Below the pieces are notes generated by a model. The model did no database searches. It saw only the letters and a program-made list of their open reading frames with translations, and was not told the DNA's origin. From positions 282,760 through 346,759 of the forward strand of contig QWHH01000001.1 of NCBI GenBank assembly GCA_021404785.1: a stretch of 64,000 bases of DNA, read 5' to 3'. A program made the position numbers and the translations under genes. Every line of letters begins with the position of its first letter. The first letter of the stretch is position 1. Below, in pieces: positions 34,667-45,769 of this stretch. The stretch comes from Lysobacterales bacterium PRO7 (GTDB lineage: Bacteria; Pseudomonadota; Gammaproteobacteria; Xanthomonadales; Rhodanobacteraceae).

Positions 34667-36851
34667 TACCCCGCCCGTCGGAGATTATTCCGATCCCTGG
34701 GCGGACGATTTCTGGACACGCTATGCCGCATTCCGACGCGGTTCGCACCGCGTTGCGTATTTCTACGAAAAGGCCGACAACAGTACGTTCCGCTACCGCG
34801 CGTACAACATGGTGCAAACGCTGAACGACGCAGCCGGCGAAATTTCTGCCGGTTACTTCTTCCCGGCTGACGGCAACAAGATCGACATGGTGTTGAATCA
34901 AGCCGACACCATCGTGCTGTGCCGAATGCGCTACGAAGCCGTCGTCGCTCGCATCGTGGCGATAGCCAAGTCGCGCGGGATAACGGTTCTCTACGACGTG
35001 GACGATCTGGTCTTCGACACGGATTTTACGCACATGATTCTGGGTACGCTTGCCCAGGATTTCGCCCATCCGGGTGTCTGGGATCACTGGTTCGCCTATA
35101 TTTCGCGCATCGGCACCGCCCTGCGCATGTGCGATGCAGCGATCACGACGAATCCGTATCTGGCGCAACGCATATCCGATTTTAGCGGCAAGCCGGCATT
35201 CATCGTCCCGAACTTCATGAATCACCAGCAGCTGGAATTTTCGCAACGGCTGTACGAAGAAAAGTTCAACCGTGGTTTCCAGCGCAATGATCTGCTGCAT
35301 GTCGGGTATTTCAGCGGCACGCCGACGCACAAACGCGATTTCGACCTGGCGGTGCCGGCATTGGCGGATTTGCTCGCTCGGCAGTCACAGGTGCGTGTGC
35401 TGATCGTTGGCTACATGTCGATTCCTGGCGAACTCGAACGCTTCGGCAACCGCGTCGAAGTGTATCCATTCCATGATTTCGTCAATCTGCAACGGATAAT
35501 ATCGCTGGTCGAACTCAATATCGTGCCGCTGGTGGACAACGTGTTCACCAACTGCAAGTCCGAACTGAAATATTTCGAGGCGGCAGCGGTCGGCACGTTG
35601 ACGATCGCCAGCCCCACCTCGACCTATGCGGCGGCGATCCAGCATGGCGTCAACGGCTGGCTGTCGTCCAGCATCGAATGGGGTGCTGCTCTGGACGAAG
35701 CGATCGCCAGCATCGAACGCGGTGACGGCATGTGGCAAACCGCGCACGATCAGGCCGTGGGCACTTATTCGGGGCGGGTCTTCAAGAATGCGATCGTGGA
35801 CGCCACGACATGGCGGGGCGGCGCCCGCGCTGCACCCAAATCACAATCCGAAGTTGGTATGCCGCCTCCGAATCGGGTCGCTGACGCGCATCCAATTCCT
35901 GATCGTGCCATGCGGAAGGAGAAGAATGCTTCAAAAATGTCCGCTGACGACCCGCCGAGGCTCTCGATAGACCAGCTTTCGTATTTCGCCGGCCATGTCG
36001 TCATCCGCGGTCAGGTCGATTGCGCACAGGCATTGCGCTCGATCGTGTTCGAAGTCAAGGGGCGCATCGTCTGCACACAGCCAATAGATGCGAAGGACAC
36101 CGAGAATGGCGTGACTCACTTCGGCTTCACGATAGAAACGGGGATGGATGCATTCGAGTTTTCCGATCCGACCCTCGTCGTGGAGTTCGCGGATGGCACT
36201 CACGTGCGCTTTGAGGCACCGGGAACCGCCGAGATTCTTGCCGATCGCGGCCACCGCCTGTTCCCGGAATTCGCCGAACGCATCCGTGCGATACCGCAGG
36301 GCAGGATGCTCGAGATTGGATCCCGTGCCCGTTCGGGCGTGATACGGCGCGGGTTGGCGCCACCAGCCTGGGGTTATGTCGGCATGGACATCGTGCCCGG
36401 CCCGAACGTCGACGTGGTTGGGGATGCGCACGAGTTGTCCCGCCTGCTGCCACCAAGCTCCTTTGATGCAGCGATGTCGCTATCAGTCTTCGAACACCTG
36501 ATGATGCCGTGGAAGGTCGTGATCGAGTTGAATCGGGTACTCAAGACTGGCGCCCTCGTGTTCATCCAGACCCACCAGACTTTTCCGTTGCATGACGAGC
36601 CCTGGGACTTCTGGCGTATCTCGTCCGATGCCTGGCCGGCGCTGTTCAATGCAAGGACCGGTTTTCGCATCATCGACAGCGGCATGGCCGAGCCACTGAT
36701 GTTTGTCGCGAAACGCTGGCACCCCGGGGTTAACTTGCATGAGTCGCGCGGTTGCGCCGTGTCGTCTGTGATCGCCGAAAAAACCGGTGAAACAGGACTG
36801 GCCTGGGACGTCGATCTGCGTGACGTGCTCGGCGGCCAGTATCCGGGTTGA
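34653..36851 (+). CDS. Fused glycosyltransferase (GT4-like) and SAM methyltransferase
   Basis: 732 aa from the Met at 34653, preceded by GGGGA; the frame opens earlier within the previous gene. Residues about 1-400 form a GT-B glycosyltransferase (VLYDVDDLVFDTDF, VGYFSGTPTHKRDF, YFEAAAVGTLTIASPTSTYA). About 420-545 is a linker with a beta domain (LSIDQLSYFAGHVVIRGQ). About 560-732 is a class I SAM-dependent methyltransferase: MLEIGSRARSG (motif I), VGMDIVPGPNVDVVGDAHEL, SLSVFEHLMMPWKV, then VFIQTHQTFPLHDEPWDFWR. The methyltransferase half is clearly related to the stand-alone protein at 38031-38708. It may extend and cap a glycan chain. Confidence 0.8.
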   Translation: MFFVDTPPVGDYSDPWADDFWTRYAAFRRGSHRVAYFYEKADNSTFRYRAYNMVQTLNDAAGEISAGYFFPADGNKIDMVLNQADTIVLCRMRYEAVVARIVAIAKSRGITVLYDVDDLVFDTDFTHMILGTLAQDFAHPGVWDHWFAYISRIGTALRMCDAAITTNPYLAQRISDFSGKPAFIVPNFMNHQQLEFSQRLYEEKFNRGFQRNDLLHVGYFSGTPTHKRDFDLAVPALADLLARQSQVRVLIVGYMSIPGELERFGNRVEVYPFHDFVNLQRIISLVELNIVPLVDNVFTNCKSELKYFEAAAVGTLTIASPTSTYAAAIQHGVNGWLSSSIEWGAALDEAIASIERGDGMWQTAHDQAVGTYSGRVFKNAIVDATTWRGGARAAPKSQSEVGMPPPNRVADAHPIPDRAMRKEKNASKMSADDPPRLSIDQLSYFAGHVVIRGQVDCAQALRSIVFEVKGRIVCTQPIDAKDTENGVTHFGFTIETGMDAFEFSDPTLVVEFADGTHVRFEAPGTAEILADRGHRLFPEFAERIRAIPQGRMLEIGSRARSGVIRRGLAPPAWGYVGMDIVPGPNVDVVGDAHELSRLLPPSSFDAAMSLSVFEHLMMPWKVVIELNRVLKTGALVFIQTHQTFPLHDEPWDFWRISSDAWPALFNARTGFRIIDSGMAEPLMFVAKRWHPGVNLHESRGCAVSSVIAEKTGETGLAWDVDLRDVLGGQYPG

Positions 36852-36867
36852 TGCGCGATACTGCTAA

Positions 36868-37902
36868 ATGGGATTCAGTGAGCATGCCGTGCAACTGACA
36901 GCGGTGGTCGTCAATTACAACACGGCAAGGCATACGCAAGATTGCGTGCAGAGCCTGCTTGCGGCCTCATCAGTGGCGCATATCATCGTCGTCGACAACG
37001 GCTCGATTTCGGATGAGAAGAACGCGCTTTCTGCCTACCTGGCCACCGCTACCGAGGTGGAATTCATTCCCTTGGCGACAAATTGCGGATTCGCGCAGGG
37101 CTGCAACATAGGCATCCGTGCAGCGCTTGAACGGGATGCTTGCGATGCAGTGCTGCTCTTGAACAGCGACGCGCAGTTGATGCCCGGCGGTGCGTCGTCG
37201 CTGCTCGAACTGTTCGCCAATGCCGAACCAGCAGGGCTGGCCGGCGGCAGGGTCACGAAACCATCCGGCGCCATCGATTCCCTCGGCATCGCGTTCTATG
37301 CATCGTGTCTGGCATCCAATCGCATGACGGTGCGCGACCGCTATTTTGGTCCGACCGGCGGTTGTGCGGTCTACCTGCGCGAATTGCTCGAAGCCCTGCA
37401 AGCCGAACACGGACACATGTTCGATCCCGATTTTTTTTGCTACGCAGAAGATACGGATGTCGCCGCACGCGCGTTGCTGCTGGGCTACCGGCCAGCGTAT
37501 TACGACGGCGTCGTCGCACAGCACGAAGGACAAGTGAGCAGCGGCGGTGGATTCAACGATTTCGTGCTGTATCACGGCATCCGCAACTCGATCTGGATGC
37601 TGGTCAAGTGCGTACCGTGGCCGGTTCTGCTCCTGTGCAGTCCACCGATCGTGTTGATGCACATTGCGATTGCGCTACGACACGGTCTTGGCGGCAAGTG
37701 CCGAGTTGTCTGGCGACTCTATCGCGATGCCATGCGCGGACTACCGGCGATGTTTGGGAAACGGCGCACGATCCAGTCGCGGCGGAAAATTGGAGCGTGG
37801 AAATTTCTGCACTACATAACGCCACGCTTCTATGACGCCGACTATCTCCTCGCGGCAATTCGCGGTGTTTTTCGCAACGATAGCCGGGGTAACCGTGGCT
37901 GA
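36868..37902 (+). CDS. Family 2 glycosyltransferase (rhamnosyltransferase-like)
   Basis: 344 aa. GT-A fold: VVVNYNTARHTQDCVQSL at the N-terminus, IIVVDNGS, the nucleotide-sugar Asp motif LLLNSDAQLMPGG, and the acceptor/catalytic region FFCYAEDTDVAARALLLGYR. Hydrophobic helices near residues 245-280 (PWPVLLLCSPPIVLMHIAIA) suggest membrane association. The pattern fits WbbL/RfbN-type rhamnosyltransferases. It follows the fused enzyme by 16 bases and belongs to the same cluster. No clear ribosome site precedes the ATG. Confidence 0.82.
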   Translation: MGFSEHAVQLTAVVVNYNTARHTQDCVQSLLAASSVAHIIVVDNGSISDEKNALSAYLATATEVEFIPLATNCGFAQGCNIGIRAALERDACDAVLLLNSDAQLMPGGASSLLELFANAEPAGLAGGRVTKPSGAIDSLGIAFYASCLASNRMTVRDRYFGPTGGCAVYLRELLEALQAEHGHMFDPDFFCYAEDTDVAARALLLGYRPAYYDGVVAQHEGQVSSGGGFNDFVLYHGIRNSIWMLVKCVPWPVLLLCSPPIVLMHIAIALRHGLGGKCRVVWRLYRDAMRGLPAMFGKRRTIQSRRKIGAWKFLHYITPRFYDADYLLAAIRGVFRNDSRGNRG

Positions 37903-38030
37903 CCGGTTTGCACTGACCGCCGCCAAACGCTGGCACATGCCGGCGGATGTCGAGTCATTCATTTTTTGCGCTTGCGAACATTTGCGTCACCAGTATGTCT
38001 ACAATGCGCTGAAACACCTGTCGAGATGCC

Positions 38031-38708
38031 ATGTTCTTTAGACGACGAAATTTTCCTGCCACGGTCCATACATCTGCTCTGCAGCATGTCAGCACCGTGC
38101 AATGGCCAGGTGAGCAGGCATTCCCGCCTTTCATCGAGAAGGCCAGACAATTGTCGGCGCCTCGGATCCTCGAGCTTGGTACTCGTCGGGCAGTACCTGG
38201 CTTGTCAACACGCAAGGACGCGTTGTTCCCGAACGCGCGGGAGTATGTAGGAACCGATATCGAAATCGGCCAAGACGTCGACGTTGTCGCCGACGTTCAC
38301 CGGCTCAGCAAGTTCTTCGGCGAAGGATCATTCGATATCATTTTTACGGAAGCTGGTTTCGAGCATTTCAAGTATCCGCATCTTGCGGCACACGAGATCA
38401 TGAAGACGCTTCGCGTCGGTGGGCTGGTATTCGTGCAAACGCACCAGACTTTTCCGATCCACGCCGTCCCGTTCGACTATTTCAGATTCTCGACGGACGC
38501 TCTTCGATCCCTTTTTGGAACCCGGATGGGGATGAAGATTCATGCGGCAGGCTATGGTTCGCCAGCAGCAATTTATTCCCGTGTAACTCCGGCAGGACAT
38601 CTGGCACCGGCGTTCCTGCATGTGAACCTCTTCGCTGAAAAAATTCACGAGACGCCGCAGCAATTCATTTACGAATACGATTGTCTGCTTGATGCAACCC
38701 AGGGATGA
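38031..38708 (+). CDS. Class I SAM-dependent methyltransferase
   Basis: 225 aa. Motif I PRILELGTRR (about 44-53), VGTDIEIGQDVDVVADVHRL, the post-motif segment FDIIFTEAGFEHFKYPHL and VFVQTHQTFPIHAVPFDYFR. The last segment is nearly the same as in the methyltransferase half of the gene at 34653-36851, so the two are paralogs. Base composition is notably less GC-rich than the flanks. The 128 bases before it hold no gene. Likely a methyl-capping enzyme for the glycan made by the cluster; acceptor unknown. Confidence 0.75.
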   Translation: MFFRRRNFPATVHTSALQHVSTVQWPGEQAFPPFIEKARQLSAPRILELGTRRAVPGLSTRKDALFPNAREYVGTDIEIGQDVDVVADVHRLSKFFGEGSFDIIFTEAGFEHFKYPHLAAHEIMKTLRVGGLVFVQTHQTFPIHAVPFDYFRFSTDALRSLFGTRMGMKIHAAGYGSPAAIYSRVTPAGHLAPAFLHVNLFAEKIHETPQQFIYEYDCLLDATQG

Positions 38709-38786
38709 CGCGGCACCTGTAGCATCGATTTCGCCCTGCCGCGAGACATACCCTGACGTCTGGAAACAACCGGTTTCTTGGGGAAA

Positions 38787-40742
<1,956 letters not shown>

Positions 40743-40779
40743 GTTCGTTCCCTCGTCGCGGCGCGTGTTTCCATGCGGA

Positions 40780-41727
40780 TCAATTTAACGCCTGTTCCAG
40801 CTCCGGGATCAACTTGAACAGGTCGCCGACCAGACCGATGTCGGCGACTTCGAAGATCGGCGCTTCGCCATCCTTGTTGATCGCGACGATGGTGCCGGCG
40901 TCCTTGATGCCGGTCAGGTGCTGGATCGCGCCGGAGATGCCGATTGCCATGTACAGTTCCGGCGCGATGATCTTGCCGGTCTGGCCGACCTGCAGGTCGC
41001 TTGGCACGTAGCCGGCGTCGACCGCGGCGCGCGAGGCGCCGACCGCCGCGCCGAGCTTGTCGGCGAGTTGGAAAATGATGGCGAAGTTTTCCTTCGAGCC
41101 GACGCCACGGCCGCCGGAGACGACGCGCCGCGCGCTTTGCAGGTCGGGACGGTCGCTCTTGGCCTGCGCGAGTTCCACGAACCGCGTGTGCGTCGGCAGT
41201 TCGACACTCACGTTCATCGCTTCGATCGGTGCTGCATTCGCGCCGTTGCCAGCTGCAGGATACGACGCCGTGCGCACGGTGGCGACGAGGATTTGATCCG
41301 CCGGCGCATGCACGGTGACGATGGCGTTGCCGGCGTAGATCGGACGCTGGAAGGTATGCGCATCGTTCGCCTTCATCACGTCTGACACCTGCGCCACGCC
41401 GAGCAGGGCGGCAACGCGCGGGGCGAGGTCCTTGCCGAACGTCGTCGATGGTGCGAACACATGCGAGTAGCCGTTCTTCGCCACGGCGGCGATCTGCGGC
41501 GCGCACACGGCGGCGAGTGCGTGCGCGTTCGCCGGATTGGCGACCGTGAGCACTTTCGACACGCTTTCTATCTTCGCGGCTTCCGCGGCGATTGAATCCG
41601 GCGCTTCAGACAACACGAGTACGTCGATGGCATCGGGTTTGATCTCGCGCGCGCAGGTCACGCAACGCGCGGTCGATGAATTGAGTTTGCCGTTGAGGTG
41701 TTCGGCGATGATGAGAATCCTGGCCAT
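40780..41727 (-). CDS. etfA: Electron transfer flavoprotein alpha subunit
   Basis: 315 aa. Holds the FAD of the EtfAB dimer, which collects electrons from acyl-CoA and related dehydrogenases. The C-terminal FAD-binding domain contains [35 protein letters not shown] and the signature [20 protein letters not shown] followed by [19 protein letters not shown]. The ATG overlaps the etfB stop by one base (TGATG). Its quinone-reducing partner, ETF-QO, is 2.4 kb away on the same strand. Confidence 0.96.
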   Translation of the reverse strand: MARILIIAEHLNGKLNSSTARCVTCAREIKPDAIDVLVLSEAPDSIAAEAAKIESVSKVLTVANPANAHALAAVCAPQIAAVAKNGYSHVFAPSTTFGKDLAPRVAALLGVAQVSDVMKANDAHTFQRPIYAGNAIVTVHAPADQILVATVRTASYPAAGNGANAAPIEAMNVSVELPTHTRFVELAQAKSDRPDLQSARRVVSGGRGVGSKENFAIIFQLADKLGAAVGASRAAVDAGYVPSDLQVGQTGKIIAPELYMAIGISGAIQHLTGIKDAGTIVAINKDGEAPIFEVADIGLVGDLFKLIPELEQALN

Positions 41728-42473
41728 CACAGCAGTCCTTTCGTCTTCAACGCCGCGACCAGTTCCGCTGCGTCCTTCACCATCACGCCGCGGCTGCGTT
41801 TCGCCGGCGGCGCATAGTTTGTCGTTTTCAGATGATCACCGGATTCGACAGCCAGCGCTGCGAATTCGATCGTCTCCAGCGGCTTGGACTTGGCCTTCAT
41901 GATGTCCGGCAGCTTGATGAAGCGCGGCTCGTTCAGGCGCAGGTCGGTAGTGATCACGGCGGGCAGGTCGACTTCGATGGTTTCGAGTCCCGCGTCCACT
42001 TCGCGCGTGACGCGCACGGCGTTGCCGGTAACGTCAACCTTGGATGCAAACGTCGCCTGCGGCCGATTCCATAGCGCCGCGAGCATCTGGCCGGTCTGGT
42101 TGCAGTCGTCGTCAATGGCCTGCTTGCCCAGGATCACGATCTGCGGTTGTTCCTTCTCGATCAGCTTAAGCAGGGTGCGTGCGGCGGTCAGCGGCTGGAT
42201 CGCGTCGGACGTGACGACATGGATCGCGCGGTTCGCGCCCATCGCCAAGCCATTGCGCAGATGCGCCTGGCAATCGGCCGGGCCGATGGTGGCAACGATC
42301 ACCTCGGTCGCGATGCCTTTTTCGCGCAGTCGCAGCGCCTCTTCCAGCGCGATGTCGTCGAACGGATTGGCCGACAGCTTCACGCCGTCGCTGACGACGC
42401 CGGAGCCGTCCGGCTTGACCTGGATGCGCACGTTGTAATCGACCACGCGCTTGTATCCGACCAGAATCTTCAT
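41727..42473 (-). CDS. etfB: Electron transfer flavoprotein beta subunit
   Basis: 248 aa from the Met at 42473 with AAGGA upstream; MKILVGYKRVVDYNVRIQVK is the normal start. Binds AMP and forms the electron-transfer dimer with EtfA. The signature region VDLPAVITTDLRLNEPRFIKLPDIMKAKSKP is present in parts near residues 165-195. Expected to be co-transcribed with etfA. An intrinsic terminator at 42570-42598 separates it from the EF-hand gene upstream. Confidence 0.96.
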   Translation of the reverse strand: MKILVGYKRVVDYNVRIQVKPDGSGVVSDGVKLSANPFDDIALEEALRLREKGIATEVIVATIGPADCQAHLRNGLAMGANRAIHVVTSDAIQPLTAARTLLKLIEKEQPQIVILGKQAIDDDCNQTGQMLAALWNRPQATFASKVDVTGNAVRVTREVDAGLETIEVDLPAVITTDLRLNEPRFIKLPDIMKAKSKPLETIEFAALAVESGDHLKTTNYAPPAKRSRGVMVKDAAELVAALKTKGLL

Positions 42474-42569
42474 GGTTGCGCATTCCTTGATGCTGCGGCC
42501 CGCGAGTCGGGCGAAGGGAATGGCAATTCTACCGCGCGCGGGCGGTTTCTGGCAGGCCGACTCGGCTAC

Positions 42570-42598
42570 AAAAAAAGCGGACCGTTGTCGTGGCCCGC
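42570..42598 (-). terminator. Intrinsic terminator after the EF-hand gene
   Basis: On the minus strand GCGGGCC (42598-42592), an 8-base loop, GGTCCGC (42583-42577, one G-T pair) and then seven T. It lies 24 bases after the EF-hand stop and just before etfB, so etfBA should have its own promoter in the short gap 42474-42569. Confidence 0.85.
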
Positions 42599-42621
42599 TC
42601 GCTCGGGGCGGAAATGATCGA

Positions 42622-43095
42622 TCAGTCGTTGGCCGGTTGGGCCGCGTGGCGCCCCGCGTGGCGATCGGCTGCTTCGTCGCCTTCGATGAAGCCATCACCA
42701 TTGGCGTCGATCTTGGCGAAGTGTGACTTTGCCGCCACCAGAAATTGATCCAGGGTCACGCTGTCGCTGCCGGGACTGGCGCCCATGTGGCGCAGCATGC
42801 GTTGCGCCGAGCGTTGCTCGCGGCGTTGCATCTGCGGCGAGGCGGCGATGTCGGCGGCGTCGATGCTGCCCTTGTTTTTCGAATCGATGGCATGAAACCG
42901 GCTTGTGGCGGCGGCCAGGTATTCATCCTGCGAGATCTTGCCATCGCCATTGGTATCCATTTTCTTCAGCATGTGCTGGAAATGCGCCGTGCCGGTGGGC
43001 GCCATTGCCGGTGCCGCGTCTTGTGCGGTGGCGTACAGCGCGACGCTGCTCAGCGGCAATGCTGCCAGGATTGCAAAAATCAGGTTGCGCGACAT
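42622..43095 (-). CDS. Exported EF-hand calcium-binding protein
   Basis: 157 aa. Signal peptide about 1-24. Two canonical EF-hand loops, DTNGDGKISQDE (47-58) and DANGDGFIEGDE (130-141), and a degenerate one, DSKNKGSIDAAD (71-82). The Met at 43095 was chosen because the signal peptide begins there. Likely a periplasmic calcium-binding or sensing protein; no enzyme domain. It is a single-gene unit closed by an intrinsic terminator. Confidence 0.88.
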   Translation of the reverse strand: MSRNLIFAILAALPLSSVALYATAQDAAPAMAPTGTAHFQHMLKKMDTNGDGKISQDEYLAAATSRFHAIDSKNKGSIDAADIAASPQMQRREQRSAQRMLRHMGASPGSDSVTLDQFLVAAKSHFAKIDANGDGFIEGDEAADRHAGRHAAQPAND

Positions 43096-43204
43096 GATTG
43101 CGTGCTCGTGAGGCATGGCCAATCGCCATGGTCACCTTAACGCACGCCGGGGCTTCGTGTTGACGGAGCAGCGGTAAAAGTTGGTAACCGCGTGTAAAGG
43201 CCGT

Positions 43205-44089
43205 TCAGGCGACGCGACCAGCCAGTGCTCGCGCGAAACGTTCGGCGCTGCCGGGCGCATGGGCAAAGAACAGCGAAGGCTCGGTCAGTTCCAGCTCGAG
43301 CAGGCGCGGGCTGTCGTCGGCGGCGTGGATCAAATCGATGCGCGCATAGGGCAATGCTCCGAACGGCATTGCTGCCAGTGCGCGCTCGGCCAGCGCCAGC
43401 TCCGCCGCGCTCGGCTGGCGCGGCATGATGTGTTCGGCGGCGAACAGCGCGCGCGTCGGGCCCTCGCCACGCTTGAGCAGCGGGCCCTTGCGGATCGCGT
43501 GCGAGAATTTCCCGTCAAAAAAGACCAGCGCGGTTTCGCCGTGCTCGTCGACGCGATCCAGGTAAGGTTGCAACAACACGGCGCGCCCGGCATCGAGCAG
43601 GCGATGCACATGCGCGATCGCGGCTTCGCGGTCGCCGCGATGGTAGCGCTGCGCATCGCGCGAACCCGCGCCGATCGCGGGCTTGACCACGAATTCGTCC
43701 ACCGCATGCGCAGCAAGAAAACCGGCGAGGGCAGCCGCCGCATCCTCTCCCGGCTCCGCGAACACGCTCGGCACGATCGACACGCCGGATTTTTCCAGAT
43801 CGCGCAGGTAATGCTTGTCGGTATTCCAGCGGATCACGGGCAACGGATTGAGCAGTGTCGTCTGCGTCGACGCACGTTCGGCCCAGGCCAGGAACTCGGG
43901 CAGGCGGTGCATGTAGTCCCACGGCGAGCGCAACAACGCCAGATCGAAACGCGACCAGTCGGCACGCGTGTCGTCCCAATCGACGAGTGCGACATCCGCG
44001 CCGGCCTCGCGCAGCGCGGATTCCAGCGGCGCGAGGTCTTCATCCAGCGCGCGCGCGGCGCTGGCGGTGACGAGGGCGATGCAGGCCAT
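43205..44089 (-). CDS. ATP-grasp family protein
   Basis: 294 aa from the Met at 44089, two bases after the ETF-QO stop. The N-terminal part has VDWDDTRADWSRFDLALLRS and NPLPVIRWNTDKHYLRDL; the ATP-grasp core has DEFVVKPAIGAGSRDAQRY, AVLLQPYLDRVDEHGETALV and the metal-binding LLELELTEPSLFF. These fit the RimK/glutathione-synthetase-like group of carboxylate-amine ligases. The substrate is unknown. Coupling to ETF-QO is suggested by spacing only. Confidence 0.8.
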   Translation of the reverse strand: MACIALVTASAARALDEDLAPLESALREAGADVALVDWDDTRADWSRFDLALLRSPWDYMHRLPEFLAWAERASTQTTLLNPLPVIRWNTDKHYLRDLEKSGVSIVPSVFAEPGEDAAAALAGFLAAHAVDEFVVKPAIGAGSRDAQRYHRGDREAAIAHVHRLLDAGRAVLLQPYLDRVDEHGETALVFFDGKFSHAIRKGPLLKRGEGPTRALFAAEHIMPRQPSAAELALAERALAAMPFGALPYARIDLIHAADDSPRLLELELTEPSLFFAHAPGSAERFARALAGRVA

Positions 44090-44091
44090 GG

Positions 44092-45693
44092 CTACAGATT
44101 CTGGTAATTCGGTCCGGACCCGCCTTCGGGCGTGGTCCAGTTGATGTTCTCGTACGGGTCCTTGATGTCGCAGGTCTTGCAGTGCACACAGTTGGCGGCA
44201 TTGATCTGCAGGCGCAATCCATTTTCGTCCTTGACCATTTCGTAGACGCCAGCGGGGCAGAAGCGCGTGCACGGATTGCCATATTCGGTCACGCAGCGAC
44301 CGACGCAGATGTCCGTGTCCGGGACTTTCAGATGAATCGGCTGATCCTCGTCGTGCTGGGTCGAGGCGAAGTACACGCCGGCGAGGCGGTCGCGCGGCGG
44401 CAGCGTGCGTTCGATCCAGTGGCGATCCGGTTCCTCGAAGGTGCCGAGTTTGAGCAGCGATGAATAATCGGCATGGTTGCGCAGTGTCCACGGCGAGAAG
44501 CCGGCGGTCACGGTTTCCCAGCCAGCGTTGAGCATGCCGACGACGAAGCCCTTGCGGAATCCGGGGCGGATATTGCGCACGCGGCGCAATTCCTTCATCA
44601 CGACGGATGCGCGCAGTTTCGCGTCCCAGCCCTCAGGTTTATTCGTTGCGACGATGTGTTCGGCGGCGAGCATGCCCGAACGCATGGCCTGATGCGTGCC
44701 CTTGATCTTGGGCACGTTCACGAGACCCGCGCAATCGCCGATCAGGATCGCGCCGGGCATCTCGCACTTCGGCAGCGATTGATAACCGCCTTCGACGATG
44801 GCGCGCGCACCGGCGGAAAGGATCGTCCCGCCTTCGAGCAGCGGCTTGATGCGTGCATGATTCTTCAGCTGCTGGAACGCTTCCCAGGGTTTGAAGTTCG
44901 GATCGTCGTAGTCGAGGCCCGCAACGAAACCGATCGCGACGCGATCCTTGTCCAGGTGATACAGGAAACTGCCGCCGTAGGTGCAGTCATCCAGCGGCCA
45001 GCCGACGCTGTGCACGATCTTGCCCGGTTCCGCGCGCCCGGCCGGCAGTTGCCACAATTCCTTGATGCCGATGCCGAAGGTTTGCGGATCGCTGTTTGCG
45101 TCGAGCCTGAATTTCGCGATCAACTGCTTGGTCAGTGAGCCGCGGCAGCCTTCGGCCAGCACCGTGACCGGCGCCTTGATGTCGATGCCCTGCGTGTAAC
45201 CGGACTTGTGCGATCCGTCTTTCGCCACGCCCATGTCGCCGATGCGTACGCCGCCGACTGATCCGTCCGCATTGAAGAACGGCTCCGCCGCGGCGAAGCC
45301 GGGATAGATTTCCACGCCGAGCGCTTCGGCCTGCGGTGCCAGCCACGCGCACAGCGCGCCGAGCGAGACGATGAAATTGCCGCGATTGTGCATCTGCGGC
45401 GGCGTGGGCAATCGGGTCGCGCGGGTGGCGTCGCGCAACCACCAGAATTCGTCGTGCGCCGCCGGCACGCAAATCGGCGGCGGATTCTTGCCCCACTCGG
45501 GCAGCAGTTCGTTCAGGGGTTCGGGCTCGATCACGGCGCCGGACAGGATCTGCGCGCCGACCGTGGAGGCCTTCTCGATCACGCACACGCGAAGGTCCGG
45601 CTTGATCTGCTTGGCGCGGATTGCGAACGCAAGCCCCGCAGGTCCGGCGCCGACCACGACCACGTCGTATTCCATCGCTTCGCGTTCGCTCAT
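44092..45693 (-). CDS. Electron transfer flavoprotein-ubiquinone oxidoreductase
   Basis: 533 aa. Membrane-associated enzyme passing electrons from EtfAB to ubiquinone. N-terminal FAD site VVVVGAGPAGLAFAIRA; ubiquinone-binding and membrane-surface region in the middle; C-terminal 4Fe-4S domain with CTRFCPAGVYEM and NCVHCKTCDIKDPYENINW. The first 4Fe-4S cysteine motifs and total length match the family. Its partner genes etfBA lie downstream on the same strand, separated by the EF-hand and ATP-grasp genes. Confidence 0.96.
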   Translation of the reverse strand: MSEREAMEYDVVVVGAGPAGLAFAIRAKQIKPDLRVCVIEKASTVGAQILSGAVIEPEPLNELLPEWGKNPPPICVPAAHDEFWWLRDATRATRLPTPPQMHNRGNFIVSLGALCAWLAPQAEALGVEIYPGFAAAEPFFNADGSVGGVRIGDMGVAKDGSHKSGYTQGIDIKAPVTVLAEGCRGSLTKQLIAKFRLDANSDPQTFGIGIKELWQLPAGRAEPGKIVHSVGWPLDDCTYGGSFLYHLDKDRVAIGFVAGLDYDDPNFKPWEAFQQLKNHARIKPLLEGGTILSAGARAIVEGGYQSLPKCEMPGAILIGDCAGLVNVPKIKGTHQAMRSGMLAAEHIVATNKPEGWDAKLRASVVMKELRRVRNIRPGFRKGFVVGMLNAGWETVTAGFSPWTLRNHADYSSLLKLGTFEEPDRHWIERTLPPRDRLAGVYFASTQHDEDQPIHLKVPDTDICVGRCVTEYGNPCTRFCPAGVYEMVKDENGLRLQINAANCVHCKTCDIKDPYENINWTTPEGGSGPNYQNL

Positions 45694-45769
45694 GCCCGGA
45701 TTCCTTGCGTCGATGCGGTGATTGTCCGGTTTTGCGCGCGCGTCGGCAAACCGGTCAGATCCGTTGTGG

